From the NCBI GenBank assembly GCA_959347315.1, contig OY365811.1:27359645-27423644 (forward strand): a stretch of 64,000 nt of DNA. Direction: 5' to 3'. Source of the DNA: Bimastos eiseni. Its lineage: Eukaryota; Annelida; Clitellata; Crassiclitellata; Lumbricidae. Below are positions 51,901-64,000 of the stretch, in pieces (within the stretch, counting starts at the first letter, position 1; every line of letters begins with the position of its first letter). Made by a program: the position numbers and the translations under genes. The notes under the pieces were generated by a model. That model made no database searches, was not told the origin of the DNA, and worked only from the letters and a program-made list of their open reading frames with translations.

Positions 51901-54900
51901 TACCAGGTAAATGTATATGGCATCTGGGTTGCGTTTTAATTACAGTCATCTGCTTCAGTCAATTTCTTCAACAGGTTAGTGTATCCCAATTTCTGAGCTC
52001 AGTAGCAATAACAATCATTTTCGTGAGCGATTTCGTCTTTCTTTCACAGAAAAATGTATCTCAGTTTCTCAGTTGAGTTGCAATTCCAGCCATCTTCCTG
52101 AGGTAATTTTTTTCTGTCGTGGATAAATGTATCTAGGTTTCTGGGTTGAGATGCAATTACAGTCATCTATCCAGAGTAAATTTTTTTCCATCTGGGTTGA
52201 ATTGCAATTATAGTCATCTTCCTTATGTATTTTTTTATTTTACAGGTAAACGTATCTAGGTTTCTGTATTGATTTGCAATTACTATAATCTTCTTGAGAA
52301 ATTTTTTCCTGTAAAGGTAAATATTTCTCGGTATCTGGGCGAATTGGAATTACAGTCATCATCCCGGTTGAATATTTTTTCTTTCACAAGCAGATGTAGC
52401 TCGGTCTCTGGGCTGAGCTGCAATTACATTCTCCATCCTGATGTATTTATTTGTTTTACAGGTAAAAGCATATCTGTTTCTAAGTTGAGTTGGAATTCCA
52501 GTCGTCTTCCTGAGGCAATTGTTTTCTCTGTCACAGGTAAATGTACCTCGGGCTCTGAGTTGAGTCGCAATTATAGTCATCTTCCCGGTGTAATGTTTTT
52601 TCGTTCACAGGCAGACGTGGCTCGGTCTCTGGGTTGAGCTGCAATTACAGTCATCTTCTTCGTGCATTTTTTTAATTTACAGGTAAACGTATCTCTGTTT
52701 CTGTGTTGATTTGCAATTACAATAATCTTTTGGTTTTACAGATAAATATATCTCGGTTTCTGAGTGAGTTGGAACTACAATCATGAGCCTGAGGTGTATG
52801 ATATCTTTCATAGCCAATTGTGTCTTGGTTTCCTGGTTGAGTTACAATAAACGTCATCTTTCTTAGGCTATTTCTTTCACAGGTAAATGTTTCTCGACAT
52901 CTTGGTTGAGTTGCAATTACATTAATATTCCAGAGGTTATTTCTTTCACAGGATAATGTATCCCGATTTCTGAGCTTGGTTGCGGTTCCTCAATTGATTG
53001 GAATTACAGTCATGCTCTTGAGGTAATTTTTTTTCTTCCACAGGCAAATGCATCTCAGTTTCTGAGTTGAGTTGCAATAACAGTCATCTTCACGGTGCAA
53101 ACGTAGCTCGTTCTGTGGGTTGAGCTGCAATGACAGTCATCTTCCTTACGTATTTTCTTATTTGCAGGTAAACGTATCTCGGATTCTGTGTTGATTGGCA
53201 ATTAGATTAATCCCTCTGAGGATTCTTTTTCTTTAACATGTCTCGGTTTCTTGGTAAGTTGGAATTACACTCATCTGCCTGAGGAATATATTTTCTTTCA
53301 CAGCCTAATGTGTCTCGGTTTCTGGGATGAGTTGCAGTTACCGTCATCGCCCTGCAGAGTTTTTCACTTTCACAGGTAACGGTTTTTGGGTTGAGTTGCA
53401 ACTACAGTTATCTACCCGGTATAATATTTTTTCTTTCACAGATTTATGTACCACGGTCTCTGGGTTGAGCTGCAATAACAGTCAACTTCCTGATGAAATT
53501 ATTTATTTTACAGGTAAATGTATCTCGGTTTCTCAGTTGAGTTGGAATTTCAGTCATGTTCCTGAGGTTTTTTTTTCTTTCACAGGCAAATGTAGCTCAG
53601 TCTCCCGGGTTGATCTGCAATTACAGTCATCTTCCTTATGTATTTTTTTATTTTAAAGGTAAACGTATCTACGGTTTTTGTGTTGATTTGCAATTAAAAT
53701 AAGTTTTATGCTTTTACAGGTAAATATATTTCGGTTTCTGGGTGAGTAATAATCCCAGTCATCTTCTTGAAGTAATTTTATTTTCCCACAGGTAAATGTA
53801 TTTCGGTATCTGGGTTGAGTTGCAATTATATTCATCTTCGCAATGTATTCTTTTATTTTAGGGGTAAACTTATCTCAGATTCTGCGATGATTTGCAATTA
53901 CAATTATTTTCTTTAGGAATTTTTGTTCTTTCACAGGTAAATATTTCTTGGTTTCTGTGTAAGTTCGAATTGCAGTCACCTTCCCAGTGTAATATTTTTT
54001 CTTTCACAGGCAAATGTAGCTCGGTCTCTGGGTCGAGCGGCAATTACAATCATCTACCTTATGTATTTTTTTATTCCACAGGTAAACGTATCTCGGTTCC
54101 TGTGTGGATTTGCAATCACCCTAAAATAATGTTACTGAGAAATTTTTTCATTTAGAGTTAAATATTTCGGTTTCTGAGTGACTTGGAATAACAGTCACCT
54201 AGCTGGTGCAATGTTCATTTCTTTCACAGGCTTATGCAGCTCGATTTCTGGATTGAGCTGCAATCACAGTCATCTGCCTGATGTATTTATTTATTATACA
54301 GCTAAACGTATCTCGGTTTCTCACTTCAGTCGGAATCGCAGTCATCTTCCCGATGCAACTTTTTTCATTTACAGGTAATTATATTTGGTTTCTGGGTTGA
54401 GTTGCAACTCTAGTCATCTTCCCGGTGTAATATCTTTCTTCACATGCGGATATAGCTCGGTCTCTGGGTTGGGCTGTAATTATAGTCGTCATAATTATGT
54501 ATTTGAATGTTTTCCAGGTTAATGTATCTCGGTTTCTCAGTTGAGTTGGAATCCCAGTCATCTTCCTGATGAATTTATTTATTTTACAGGTAAATGTGTC
54601 TCGGTTTCTCTGTTGAGTTGGAATTCCAGTCGTGTTCCTGAGGTATTTTTTTTCTTTCACAGGCAAATGTAGCTCGGTCTCCCGGGTTGATCTGCAATTA
54701 CAGTCATCTTCCTTAGGTATTTTTTTATTTTACGTATCACGGTTTTTGTGCTGATTTGCAATTAAAATGAGTTTTATGCTTTTACAGGTAAATATATCTC
54801 GGTTTCTGGGTGAGTAATAATCCCAGTCATCTTCTTGAAGTAATTTATTTTTTTCACAGGTAAATGTATCTCGGTATCTGGGTTGAGTTGCAATTATATT

Positions 54901-57900
54901 CATCTTCGCAATGTATTCTTTTATTTTAGGGGTAAACTTATCTCAGATTCTGCGATGATTTGCAATTACAATTATCTTCTTGAGGAATTTTTGTTCTTTC
55001 ACAGGTAAATATTTCTTGGTTTCTGGGTGATTTGCAATTACGGTCATCATCCCGGTGCAATATTTTTTTAATTCACAGGCTCAGGTAGATCGGTTTTTGG
55101 GTTGAGCTGCAATTACAGTTATCTTCCTGATGTATTTATTTATTTTATAGGTAAATGTATCTCGGTTTCTCAGTTGAGTTGGAATTCCAGTCGTCTTTCT
55201 AAGGCAACTTTTTTTTCTTTCACAGGTAAATGTAACTCGGTTTCTGGGTTGAGTTGCAACTCTATTCATCTCCTTGCAGAATTTTTCACTTTCACAGGTA
55301 AACGTATCTCGGTTCTAGGTTAAGTTCCAATTACAGTCATCTTTCATAGGTTATTCCTTTCACAAGTCAATGTTTCTCGATATCTGGGTTGAGTTGCAAT
55401 TACACTAGTATTCCATATGTAATTTCTTTCACAGGTTAATGTATCCCGATTTCTGAGCTTACTTGCAACAACAGTCATTTTCCTGAGCGATTTTATTTTT
55501 CTTTCACAGATAACTGTATCTCGGTTTCTCAGTTGTGTTATAGTTGCAGTCATCGTCCTGATGTAATTTTTCCGTATCACAGGCAAATGTATCTCAGTTT
55601 CTGGGTTGAGTTACAATTACTATCATCTTCCTGGTGTAATATTTTTTCGTTCACAGACAGATGTAGCTCGGTCTCTGGGTTGAGCTGCAATTACGGTCAT
55701 CTTCCTCGTGTATTTTTTTATTTTACAGGTAGACGTATCTCGGTTTTTGTGTTGATTTGCAATCACAATAATCTTTTGCTTTTACATATAAATATATTTC
55801 GGTTTCTGTGAGAGTTGGAATTACAATCATCTGCCTGATGTAATATATTTTTTCACAGGTAATTGTACCTAAGTTTAAGTGTTGAGTTGCAATTACCGCC
55901 ATCTTCCTCGTTTATTTTCTTAATTTTATCTTTCTTTGGTTATTTCTTTCACAGTTAAATATTTCTCGATATATAGGTTGAGTTGCAATTACATTAATAT
56001 TCCAGAGGTAATTTCTTTCACAAGATAATGTTTCCCGATTTCTGAGCTTAGTTGCAATAACAGTCATTTTCCTGGACGACTCTTTCTTTCTTTCACAATA
56101 AATGTATCTCGGTTTCTCAGTTGATTGGATTTGCAGTCATCTTCCTGAGGTAATTTTTTTTCTTCCACAAGTAAATGCATCTCGGTTTCAAGGTTGAGTT
56201 GGAATTACAGTCATCTTCCAGGTGAAATATTTTTTCTTTCACAGGCAAATGTAGCTCGGTCTATAGGTTGAGCTGCAATTACGGTCATCTTCCTTGTGCT
56301 TTTTTTTGATAGATAAACGAATCATGGTTTCTGTGTTGATTTGCAATTACAACAAGTTTTTGCTTTTAAAGGTAAATATATTTCTGGGTGAGTTGGAATC
56401 CCAGTCATCTGCCTGATGTACTATATTTTTTCACAGATAATTGTATCTAAGTTTCAGGGTTGAGTCGCAATTATAGTCATCTTCCTAATGGACTTTTTTA
56501 TTTTACGGGTAAACGTATCTCTGATTCTGTGTTGATTTGCAGTTACAATAACCTCTTGAGTAATTTTTGTTCTGCCACAGGTAAATATTTCTCGGGTTCT
56601 GGGCGAGTTGGAATTACGGTCATATTCCTGGTGCAATATTTTCTTTCACAGGCTTATGTAGATCGGGTTGAGCTGCAATCGTAGTTATCTTCCTGATGTA
56701 TTTATTTATTTACAGGTAAATGTAGATCGGTTTCTCAGTTGAGTTGGAATTCCAGTCGTCTTCCCGAGGTAATTTTTGCCCTTTCACAGGTAAATGTATC
56801 TCGGTCTCTGGGTTGAGTTGCAATTACAGTTATCTTCCTGATGTAATATTTATTCATTCACAGGCAAATGTAGCTCGGTCTCTGGGCTGAACTGCAATTA
56901 CAGTCATCTTCCTAGTGTATTTTTTTTATTCCATAGCTAAACTTATCATGGTTTCTGTGATGATTCGCAATTACAATAACTTTATTGGTTTTACAGGAAA
57001 ATATATATCGGTTTCTGGGTGAGCTGGAATCCCAATCGCCTTCCTGAGGTAATTTATTTTTTCACATTTAAACGTATCTCGGTTTCTGGGTTGAGTTGCA
57101 ATTATAGAAATCTTCCTAATGTATTTTTTTATTTTACGGGTAAACATATCTCCATTTCTGTTTTCATTTGCAAATGCAATAATCTTCTAGAGGAAGTTTT
57201 TCCTTTTATAGGTAAATATTTCTCGGCTCCTGGGTGAGTTGAAATTACGGTCATCTTCCCGGTGTGATATTTTTTTCCCACAGGCTTATGTAGATCGGTG
57301 TCTGGGTTGAGATGCAATTACAGTTATCTTCCTGATGTATTTATTTATTTTACAGGTAAATTTGTCTAGGTTTCTCAGTCGAGTTGGAATTCCAGTCGTC
57401 TTCCTGGGGAAATTTTTGTCCTTTCACAGGTAAATGGATCTCGGTTTCTGGGTTAAGCTGCAATCACAGCCATCTTCCTGATGCATTTATTTATTTTACA
57501 GGTAAATGTATCTCGGGTTCTCAGTTGAGTTGGAATTTCAATCGTGTTCCTAAGGTATTTTTTTTCTTTCACAGGCAAATGTAGCTTGGTCTCCCGGGTT
57601 GATCTGCAATTACAGTCATCTTCCTCATGGATTTTTTATATTACAGGTAAACGTATTACGGTTTTTGTGTTGATTTGCAATTAAAATAAGTTGTTTGCTT
57701 TTTACAGGTAAATATATCTCGGTTTCTGGGTGAGTTATAATCCCAGTCATCTTCTTGAAGTAATTTATTTTTTCACAGGTAAATGTAACTCGGTATCTGG
57801 ATTGAGTTCCAATTACAGTCAGCTTTGATAGATTATTTCTTTCACAAGTAAATGTTTTTCGATATCTGGGTTGAGTTGCAATTACACTAGTATTCCAGAG

Positions 57901-58850
57901 GTCATTTCTTTCACAGGTTAATGTATCCCGATTTCTAACCTTACTTCCAACAACAGTCATTTTCCTAAGCGATTTTATTTTTCTTTCACAGATAAATGTA
58001 TCTTGGTTTCTCAGTTGAGTCGGAATTGCAGTCATCGTCCTGATGTAATTTTTTTCGTATCACAGTGGGTAAATGTATCTCGGTTTCTGGGTTGAGTTGC
58101 AATTACAGTCATCTTCCTGGTGTAATATTTTTTTTAATAGGCAGATGTAGCTCGGTCTCTGGGTTGAGCTGCAATTACAGTCATCTTCATTAGATATTTG
58201 TTTAGAGGTATATCTCGGTTTCCGTGTTAATTTGCAATTACAATAATCTTCCAGAGGAATTTTTTTTCTTTTACTGGTAAATATTTCTCGGTTTTTGGGT
58301 GACTTGGAATTGCGGTCCTCTACCCTGTGTAATGTTTTTTTCTTTCAGAGGTTTTTGTAGCTCTGTCTCTGGGTTGAGCAGCAATTACAATCATCTTCCT
58401 AATGTATTTATTTATTATACAGGTAAACGTATCTCGGTTTCTCAGTTCAGTCGGAATTGCAGTCATCGTCCTGAGGCAACTTTTTTCCTCTCTCAGGCAT
58501 ATGTATCTCGGTTCCAGGGTTGTGTTGAAACTCTAGTCATCTTCCCGGTGTAATATTTTTCTTTCACAGGCAAATGTAGCTCGGTCTCTAGGTTGAGCTG
58601 CAAATATAATCGCTGTGTATTTATTTAATTTACTGGTTAATGTATCTCAGTTTCTCAGTTGAGTTGGAATCCTAGTCATCTTCATGAGGTAATTTAGTTT
58701 TTCACAGGTAAAAATGTATCTAGGTGTCTGGGTTGAGTTGCAATTATAGTCATCTTCCTAATGTATTGTTTTATTTTACAGGTAGACGTGTCTCGGTTTC
58801 TGTGTAGACTAAAAATTGCAATTATACCGAATTATACAGTGTCACTTTCG
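49000..58850. repeat. ~10-kb degenerate satellite, ~70-bp unit, with higher-order repeats
   Basis: Roughly 140 units of 65-75 bp. Consensus parts are TTTCTTTCACAGGTAAATGT, TATCTCGGTTTCTGGGTTGA, GTTGCAATTACAGTCATCTT and CCTGAGGTAATTTTT. Units at the left edge (49,000-49,560) are the most diverged. Variant types recur in order: 53,577-53,960, 54,655-55,025 and 57,575-57,790 are near-copies. Unit length varies and indels break every frame, so it is non-coding. Confidence 0.95.
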
Positions 58851-58894
58851 TTTAACCCAGGTAACCCATCATTAATCTCCTCTTCCGCCCACCA

Positions 58895-59020
58895 CCAATC
58901 GACTTACATGCCTGCCTAATCTAACTACTCAACCACCTCCTCCCTTCCACCCACCTCTCACCCACCACTAATCCACTCACCAACCACTACCCACCCAAAC
59001 TCATCCACCCCAAGTGTTGT
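58895..59020. repeat. CCACC-rich low-complexity tract
   Basis: CCACCAC, CCACCTC and similar motifs directly after the satellite. Confidence 0.7.
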
Positions 59021-59039
59021 AGTTGACCTGAAGCTGACG

Positions 59040-59420
59040 AGATGTAGTTCTGCTTCTTATGATGGTTTCTTTCTCCATAAATTATGATTAGTTGTGAAGT
59101 TTAAATGTTTTTCTGTGATCACGTTTTCAAGTAAAATCATATAAATTTCCAGTTTGCAGTATCTCCACGTTTCATAGCATGGATTTAATATGGCTGGGTA
59201 CACGAATTGGCCTATCCTTTTGATGACAGGGCTTCTGGCTTCATTCATCATGACATTAAAGGTTCTTCTCTTGTTGCTTCATGAAGAATACTGTACAAAA
59301 GAATGTTTCAACGTATTCTTAGCAAAATGCCAAATATATTGACATTTGCTAAATAAATGCATTTAAAACGATCGAACGATAAAAAAATTATCGAACAATA
59401 AAAATAATTAACGTGTCAAA
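59040..59420. repeat. Paralogous block, copy B (partial)
   Basis: Shares CGTATTCTTAGCAAAAT with the 48.2- and 60.8-kb blocks, preceded on the minus strand by FNVMMNEARSPV. The exon equivalent to 48,625-48,789 was not found here. Confidence 0.5.
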
Positions 59421-59540
59421 GTACAATGTACAAATCAGCAGATTATCATGTAACCTAGGTAAACATAAAATCTAGAATTCTTGATGACCGAGCCTGACCT
59501 ACCATATATTGCCTAGTCTTACTCTAATGTTAAACACCAC

Positions 59541-59940
59541 TAGGGCTGTTGCTAACGAGTAGCTTTGGAGTACAGTACTCGGTCGAGTAGCTTAGCGAGT
59601 TCTAGTTAATACCGGAAGTGCTTACTTAATACAAGCTGTTTAATACAAGCTGCATGGCTTCGACGATAGACTATAGATAGACCAAGTAGGCGTAGCATAG
59701 GTTCTAACTAAAATTCTGGCACATCAATAATGTTAAATCTCCAATGTAACAACTATGAAGCTACTGAACAGCCAATGAAAGAGAAAACTAAGTTTTTTGT
59801 TACACAACAAAAGATAAAATATAGAAAATTGCAAGTTTCCGACCGGAAGTGGAGTTAAATGAGTATTCGAGTACAAAAAATTACTCGAGTAACTTTGGAG
59901 TTGAGTACTCGCGAGTACTCGAATACTCGCGGTAGCCCTA
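59541..59940. mobile_element. hAT-like non-autonomous element with GAGTACTCGAGTACTCG motifs
   Basis: TAGGGCTGTTGCTAACGAGTA at the left is mirrored by ACTCGCGGTAGCCCTA at the right. Subterminal GAGTACTCG palindromes are repeated. Flanks AACACCAC and CATATCAT agree at 4 of 8 bases with three transitions, consistent with an old 8-bp duplication. Confidence 0.6.
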
Positions 59941-60339
59941 CATATCATGCATGCTTCTACCTGCTTTCACCATTGTAACCATGTGTTATTCTGCCATACC
60001 TCAAAATATTTGGGCCCAAGAGATGGGTAAGTATTCGATTACATTACATAACCATCAGCAAATTGTAATCGATTAGCTATCCTAATTCAAATTCTAACTG
60101 ATTTAAGCAAATTCTAAGCGTACCTGATCGATGAGATTTTCAAAATTATGTGAGGAATAAGTTCCCTAAGAATGAGTTTATTAATAACGAATTTGAAAAT
60201 TGTTTAAATTACTTGTCCAAATACAGGCGATTTTCTCAGAAGCTACAAGATTTTGCTAATTCTAATCGATTCACAAATTTCAGTAATGAATTCCAATTCT
60301 AAGCGCATAAGAATTCTAATTGTGCCCGTATCTTACCTA

Positions 60340-60930
60340 AACACAACTTTCTCACGTTACTTTTACTCACGTTTCTTAACCCTATAATTGTTACCTCGAC
60401 TCATTTTACCTTCCTTCGCTTTCCTTACCCGAATATGTCACAGCCTGATATACCCTTAGTACATTATACCTTTAAACTTTCTGTGCTCTACATTTTAACT
60501 CACCTATAACCCTAGATCACTCAACCTTCCTTTGAGTTTAATTCTGTGGCACTCACCATTTATGGCTTCATGCGCATTTCCAGGCCAGTCGAAGTTGATG
60601 GCAAATCGCTGCATACGTGACTCAGGTAACGGGTTGAATCAGTTATGGTTGACCAGTCTGTGCGAAATTTCCAGAACTTCGTGTATCTTGTTCCATCTTC
60701 TCTCATCCAAGTTCTTGTTCGTATTCATGACACTGAAAGGTCTTGAGGCTGAGTGCTACACGAAGAATGCTGTACAAAGGAACATTTAAACGTATTCTTA
60801 GCAAAGTAACAACATTTTATCATTGCTGACTACATGCATTTTAAAATATGCCGGAAGAATATAAAACTTAAGCTCAGTGTACAAATCATCCAATACAATA
60901 TTGTACAATGTTAAATAGTGATGCAAAAAT
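60340..60930. repeat. Paralogous block, copy C
   Basis: The pyrimidine-rich CTTACCCGAATATGTCACAG stretch, the TTTGAGTTTAATTCTGTGGC donor region and CGTATTCTTAGCAAAGT match 48,490-48,630 and 48,210-48,240. The order of motifs is the same as in block A apart from the spacing. Confidence 0.65.
60557..60625 (-). pseudogene. Candidate exon remnant paralogous to 48,625-48,789
   Basis: Minus-strand QRFAINFDWPGNAHEAI ends at donor GTGAGT in the same phase as the block A exon. Upstream similarity fades and a stop lies within about 20 codons, so it may be shortened or dead. Confidence 0.35.
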
Positions 60931-62843
60931 GTGGCAAAGTCATTTAGATTAAATGGCATGACCTGGGTTCCTTATTTTACTTGGCATTCTATTAACTAAA
61001 CTCCGAAACTCGGCTCGGAACTCGGTTAGGCCGAGTTTGGTAATATTCGACATCAGAAGCGGCGATCTCGTTTGAGAGGTGGGGGGACGCTCAGTGAGAG
61101 GGGTAAGAAGTGTGTGGGACAAACGCAAAATATGTCCCCTCTCTGTAAAGATGGCGGGACTTGTCCCCCTCGAAACTCCGGGATCGCCGACCCTGCTCAG
61201 CATAAACTCGGTCTCGAAAAACAATGGGTCCACCGGCCAAGTTTTAATAAAAATCTGCTTTCCGATTTTCTGTTTTGAGAACGAAAATCGGATTGTTTTA
61301 TTTACAAAACGACAATCGACCTAGCTTAAAACACAACTACATGTAGTTACTACTATATATATTAGTAATTACTAGTTACTACTTCCTAGTGTCAACTGAG
61401 GCAAAACAAAAAAAATCATAAATATTGTCAAACTGCCAAACAAAAAAATCAAGAGAATGAGAGTTTCTTAAATATTTGAACTGGGACTCGGTATAATTCA
61501 ACTCGCAAACACGGTATAGGCCTACCGTATTTGGGCTCGGCAGGAAATTGACACTTTGTTCATTCCTATATAACCTATGAAATATCTTAACAGTCATACT
61601 ATATATTTATACCTTTACCTGACATCACCTTTTTAACAAAATATGCTAGGCCTATACCACTTTACCTTAAAATTCTTACAATTTATGTTACCTTCATTCA
61701 TTTTACCTTCCTCGTCTTCCTGCATCACAATAACAGACCCTTTGTCATCACATAAAATGTTCAGTGGTCGTCTTCATCATCATCACCACACATCTGAAGA
61801 ACAGGAACAAGGATAGAATGTAAGCCTACGATTGGCATTTGCAGAGCACATAAACTGCATTCGAAATTTCAATAACGCCATCGTCATCAAATACACTGAG
61901 GTTATCACCATCTTCGTCGTCACCAGTCATACCTCCAAACACACTCTCAAACGCAACAGGAAGTTTACATAATTGATCACGGCCTTTATGGTCGGGGCAC
62001 GGTTAAAAAGCAAAACCAGCCAAAGCATTGCTTGAACCCTAACGTCACTCATGGCACAATCTTTACCATACTTAACCTGGCCTACGGCCGCCTACCTGCA
62101 CGGACGTGAAAGGCTTTCCGAAACGGTCGGTCGTCTTTATAGGCTTGACCGACGACCGATGATCTACAACCGCGCCTTCGTCTTTCACCGGGATCTCACG
62201 ATCGCAAGCCAGTTGACCAGCCAAAGAACGCCGTCGAAACATTCAACAGAACATCTTGTCTCGATCAGTCATCGAAAAAAAACAACTAACACCAATTAAA
62301 CGATAATTCGCAGAGAAAACTCACATAAAATTGCCAACACAAGCCCGCCAAAGTGCACAAGAATCAACAATGCTGATGAGGTCACCGCAAGAAAAATGAC
62401 GTAATCGTTTAATCAGTCACGAGATTCTTTTAAATGGCACAATTTACGCGCCTAAATTTAGTCTCATAATGATTGCAATAATAAATGTATAATAATAACA
62501 ATATTGACGATAACTGACACATGAAATAATAATAATAACGAAAAAATTAGCAGAGGGAAAAGATATTTCTGCACGTCTTCTCCAACGGATCTTACAATTT
62601 TTCAGATTTGTATAGCGCACTATGTTTGCCATCGTCTACAATTGATCATTAGTCAATTAGGCTTAAATATATTGTCGCTGTTATAGCCTAATCAGAGACA
62701 ACAGTGACGACGGTCACCTACCATGCAGTAAGTTAGTAACAACAAAGCAACAGTTGCAGTTATAGGTTTTATGTAGTAGGCCTAATAACAGTTGTCTGTA
62801 GCAGTAAATGCTGTGATTGCAGCAAATAGACCTGGGTTTAGGT
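60931..62843. other. Intergenic, no supported gene
   Basis: Frames at 61,072-61,324 and 62,051-62,299 have no recognisable domain, and a short pyrimidine-rich similarity to block C lies near 61,670-61,720. Confidence 0.3.
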
Positions 62844-63170
62844 CAGTGGTTCCCAACCTTTTTCGACTTTGGGCCACATTTATTTATTTGGAAGACATAT
62901 TAGGCCACTAGGTCAAAATTAATTATTTTAAATTTTAACAGATTTTTATTTTAGAGCAGAATCAAATTACACATCAATTGATAAATTCCGGTATAATCAT
63001 CATAGATCTAATATTTATTTTAAGTTACTTGCAAAACGTCAACAAAATATAACAATTTATAATAGAAATTAATTACTTTGTCAAATATTCATTTTTGCAC
63101 GCATAGGGTCTATTAAATTTCTTTTATATCTTTGGTAGGCCGCGGGCCACAATTAAGTTGGTAATCGCTG
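62844..63170. mobile_element. hAT-like MITE, 327 bp
   Basis: CAGTGGTTCCCAACCTTTTT at the left and CAGCGATTACCAACTT (reading inward) at the right are inverted ends. GGGCCACA and CCGCGGGCCAC motifs follow, as in widespread hAT MITEs. Flanks GTTTAGGT and GTCTAGGC form an 8-bp duplication with two transitions. Confidence 0.82.
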
Positions 63171-63264
63171 GTCTAGGCTAATATACCATGTTGCGGTCGT
63201 TGTGGTGGTTATGATGATTGTGTTGTTAGACGTAGGCCTAGTGGTGATTGTGATGGACTATTTA

Positions 63265-63729
63265 CAGAGTTGTATGGTCTCAAGACAGTGTCTCGGTCTC
63301 GAGACGTATCGAGACAGCTTTTTAGTGTCTCGGTCTCGGAAGCCTGTTGTCTCGGTCTCGGTCTTGAGGTAGTGTCTCGAATTTTTAGAAACTGTCTTGA
63401 AGTGAATGTCTTGTTCTGTCTCGAACCAGCGGTCTCGATAAATTTCGCGTGAACTGTCTTAAAATCTTGCGCGGCAATACAAAAACTGTTCTCAGGAATT
63501 TGTACTATATACATTATAAGTTTCAAATTGAAATTACAAATGAACATTATTCCCGAAAACTGATACGTTAGCATTTTACAGCATTTTATATAGGATCACT
63601 TGTCTTTTACTGTCTCGTACTGTCTTGAACCTAATGTCTCGGTCTTGGTCTTGGTACCTCACTGTCTCGGTCTCGGCACCTCACTGTCTCGGTCTCGTCT
63701 TGAAGTTTCAAGTCTTGCATACAACACTG
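63265..63729. mobile_element. Recent hAT-like MITE built of TGTCTCGGTCTCG repeats
   Basis: Ends CAGAGTTGTATG and CATACAACACTG are inverted, and a perfect 8-bp duplication ACTATTTA flanks it (63257-63264, 63730-63737). The subterminal regions contain many copies of TGTCTCGGTCTCG in both orientations. 465 bp, no transposase. Confidence 0.88.
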
Positions 63730-64000
63730 ACTATTTATGACGACAAAGGTGACGACGATGGTTCTGCGGGTCTTGCTCCGAGATACCCGGTTGACGTAAG
63801 TGAAATACATACATGTAACGTGGGGCCTACTCTATAAATTTCTCATGTCGATTGTCGAAGCAAAATGAGACATGCTTCTGACGCTACTATAAAAAGCCAC
63901 GTACTCAAGCTAGGCTATGAAATAAGATACAGGGGCGGTATTCACAAGACAGGGTTAACACTAATACCTGTATTAAGTATGGCCTATACCCGACTAGTGG

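Noticed and set aside
49630..58035. Many minus-strand open frames reading TVIATQPRNRDTFTCER-like repeats
   Set aside because: They are translations of the ~70-bp satellite. Unit lengths vary and frames break repeatedly, with no start or splice context.
49000..58850. CRISPR array
   Set aside because: Units are contiguous and degenerate, with no constant repeat/unique spacer pattern, in a eukaryotic genome.

Overview
The window is eukaryotic, AT-rich and repeat-dense. Introns have GT/AG borders, microsatellites are abundant, and the palindrome TAGGCCTA recurs throughout, so it looks like a marine invertebrate. I lean to a non-vertebrate deuterostome such as an echinoderm, but this is inference. 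No rRNA, functional tRNA, operon or prokaryotic signal was seen.

The only gene I can name is an ALK/LTK-family receptor tyrosine kinase on the minus strand, from about 37,430 down to base 1, where it leaves the window inside the kinase domain. I rebuilt 21 exons by joining splice sites in phase: 3,036 nt, exactly 1,012 codons with no stop. The order is signal peptide, LDLa, MAM, LDLa, MAM, the ALK glycine-rich domain, an EGF-like module, a transmembrane helix, an NPTY juxtamembrane segment and the glycine loop with the beta3 lysine of the kinase. The N-terminal LDLa, the poly-glycine tract inside the juxtamembrane exon and the lack of a long N-terminal region are departures from the usual ALK layout.

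The introns are full of mobile DNA. The intron before the kinase exon holds three retroelement fragments in the same orientation. Each has a LINE-like RT with a YLDD box and/or a C-terminal Cys/His plus PD-(D/E)xK-like module, and each is bounded by (TTA)n. A fourth copy at 35.4-36.5 kb is split by a ~530-bp repeat whose near-identical inverted copy lies at 40.9-41.4 kb. Other residents are CR1/L2-like LINE remnants (0.7, 19.9 and 26.4 kb), a tRNA-derived SINE (16.0 kb), a dispersed LINE/SINE tail family, hAT-type non-autonomous elements with 8-bp target duplications, a TTAG-flanked element, MITEs, a perfect 16-bp minisatellite and a pure-glycine/proline trinucleotide tract.

Upstream of the receptor (37.4-64 kb) is a 0.6-kb ATGT microsatellite, a 15-bp minisatellite and a ~10-kb degenerate satellite (about 49.0-58.85 kb, ~70-bp unit, higher-order repeats). 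Most of its units carry a juxtaposed acceptor/donor motif, CAG|GTAAAT, resembling recursive splice sites. The satellite lies between paralogous blocks (48.1-48.8, 59.0-59.4, 60.3-60.9 kb) that contain candidate exons of an unidentified gene. Three more hAT-like elements lie at 59.5, 62.8 and 63.3 kb.
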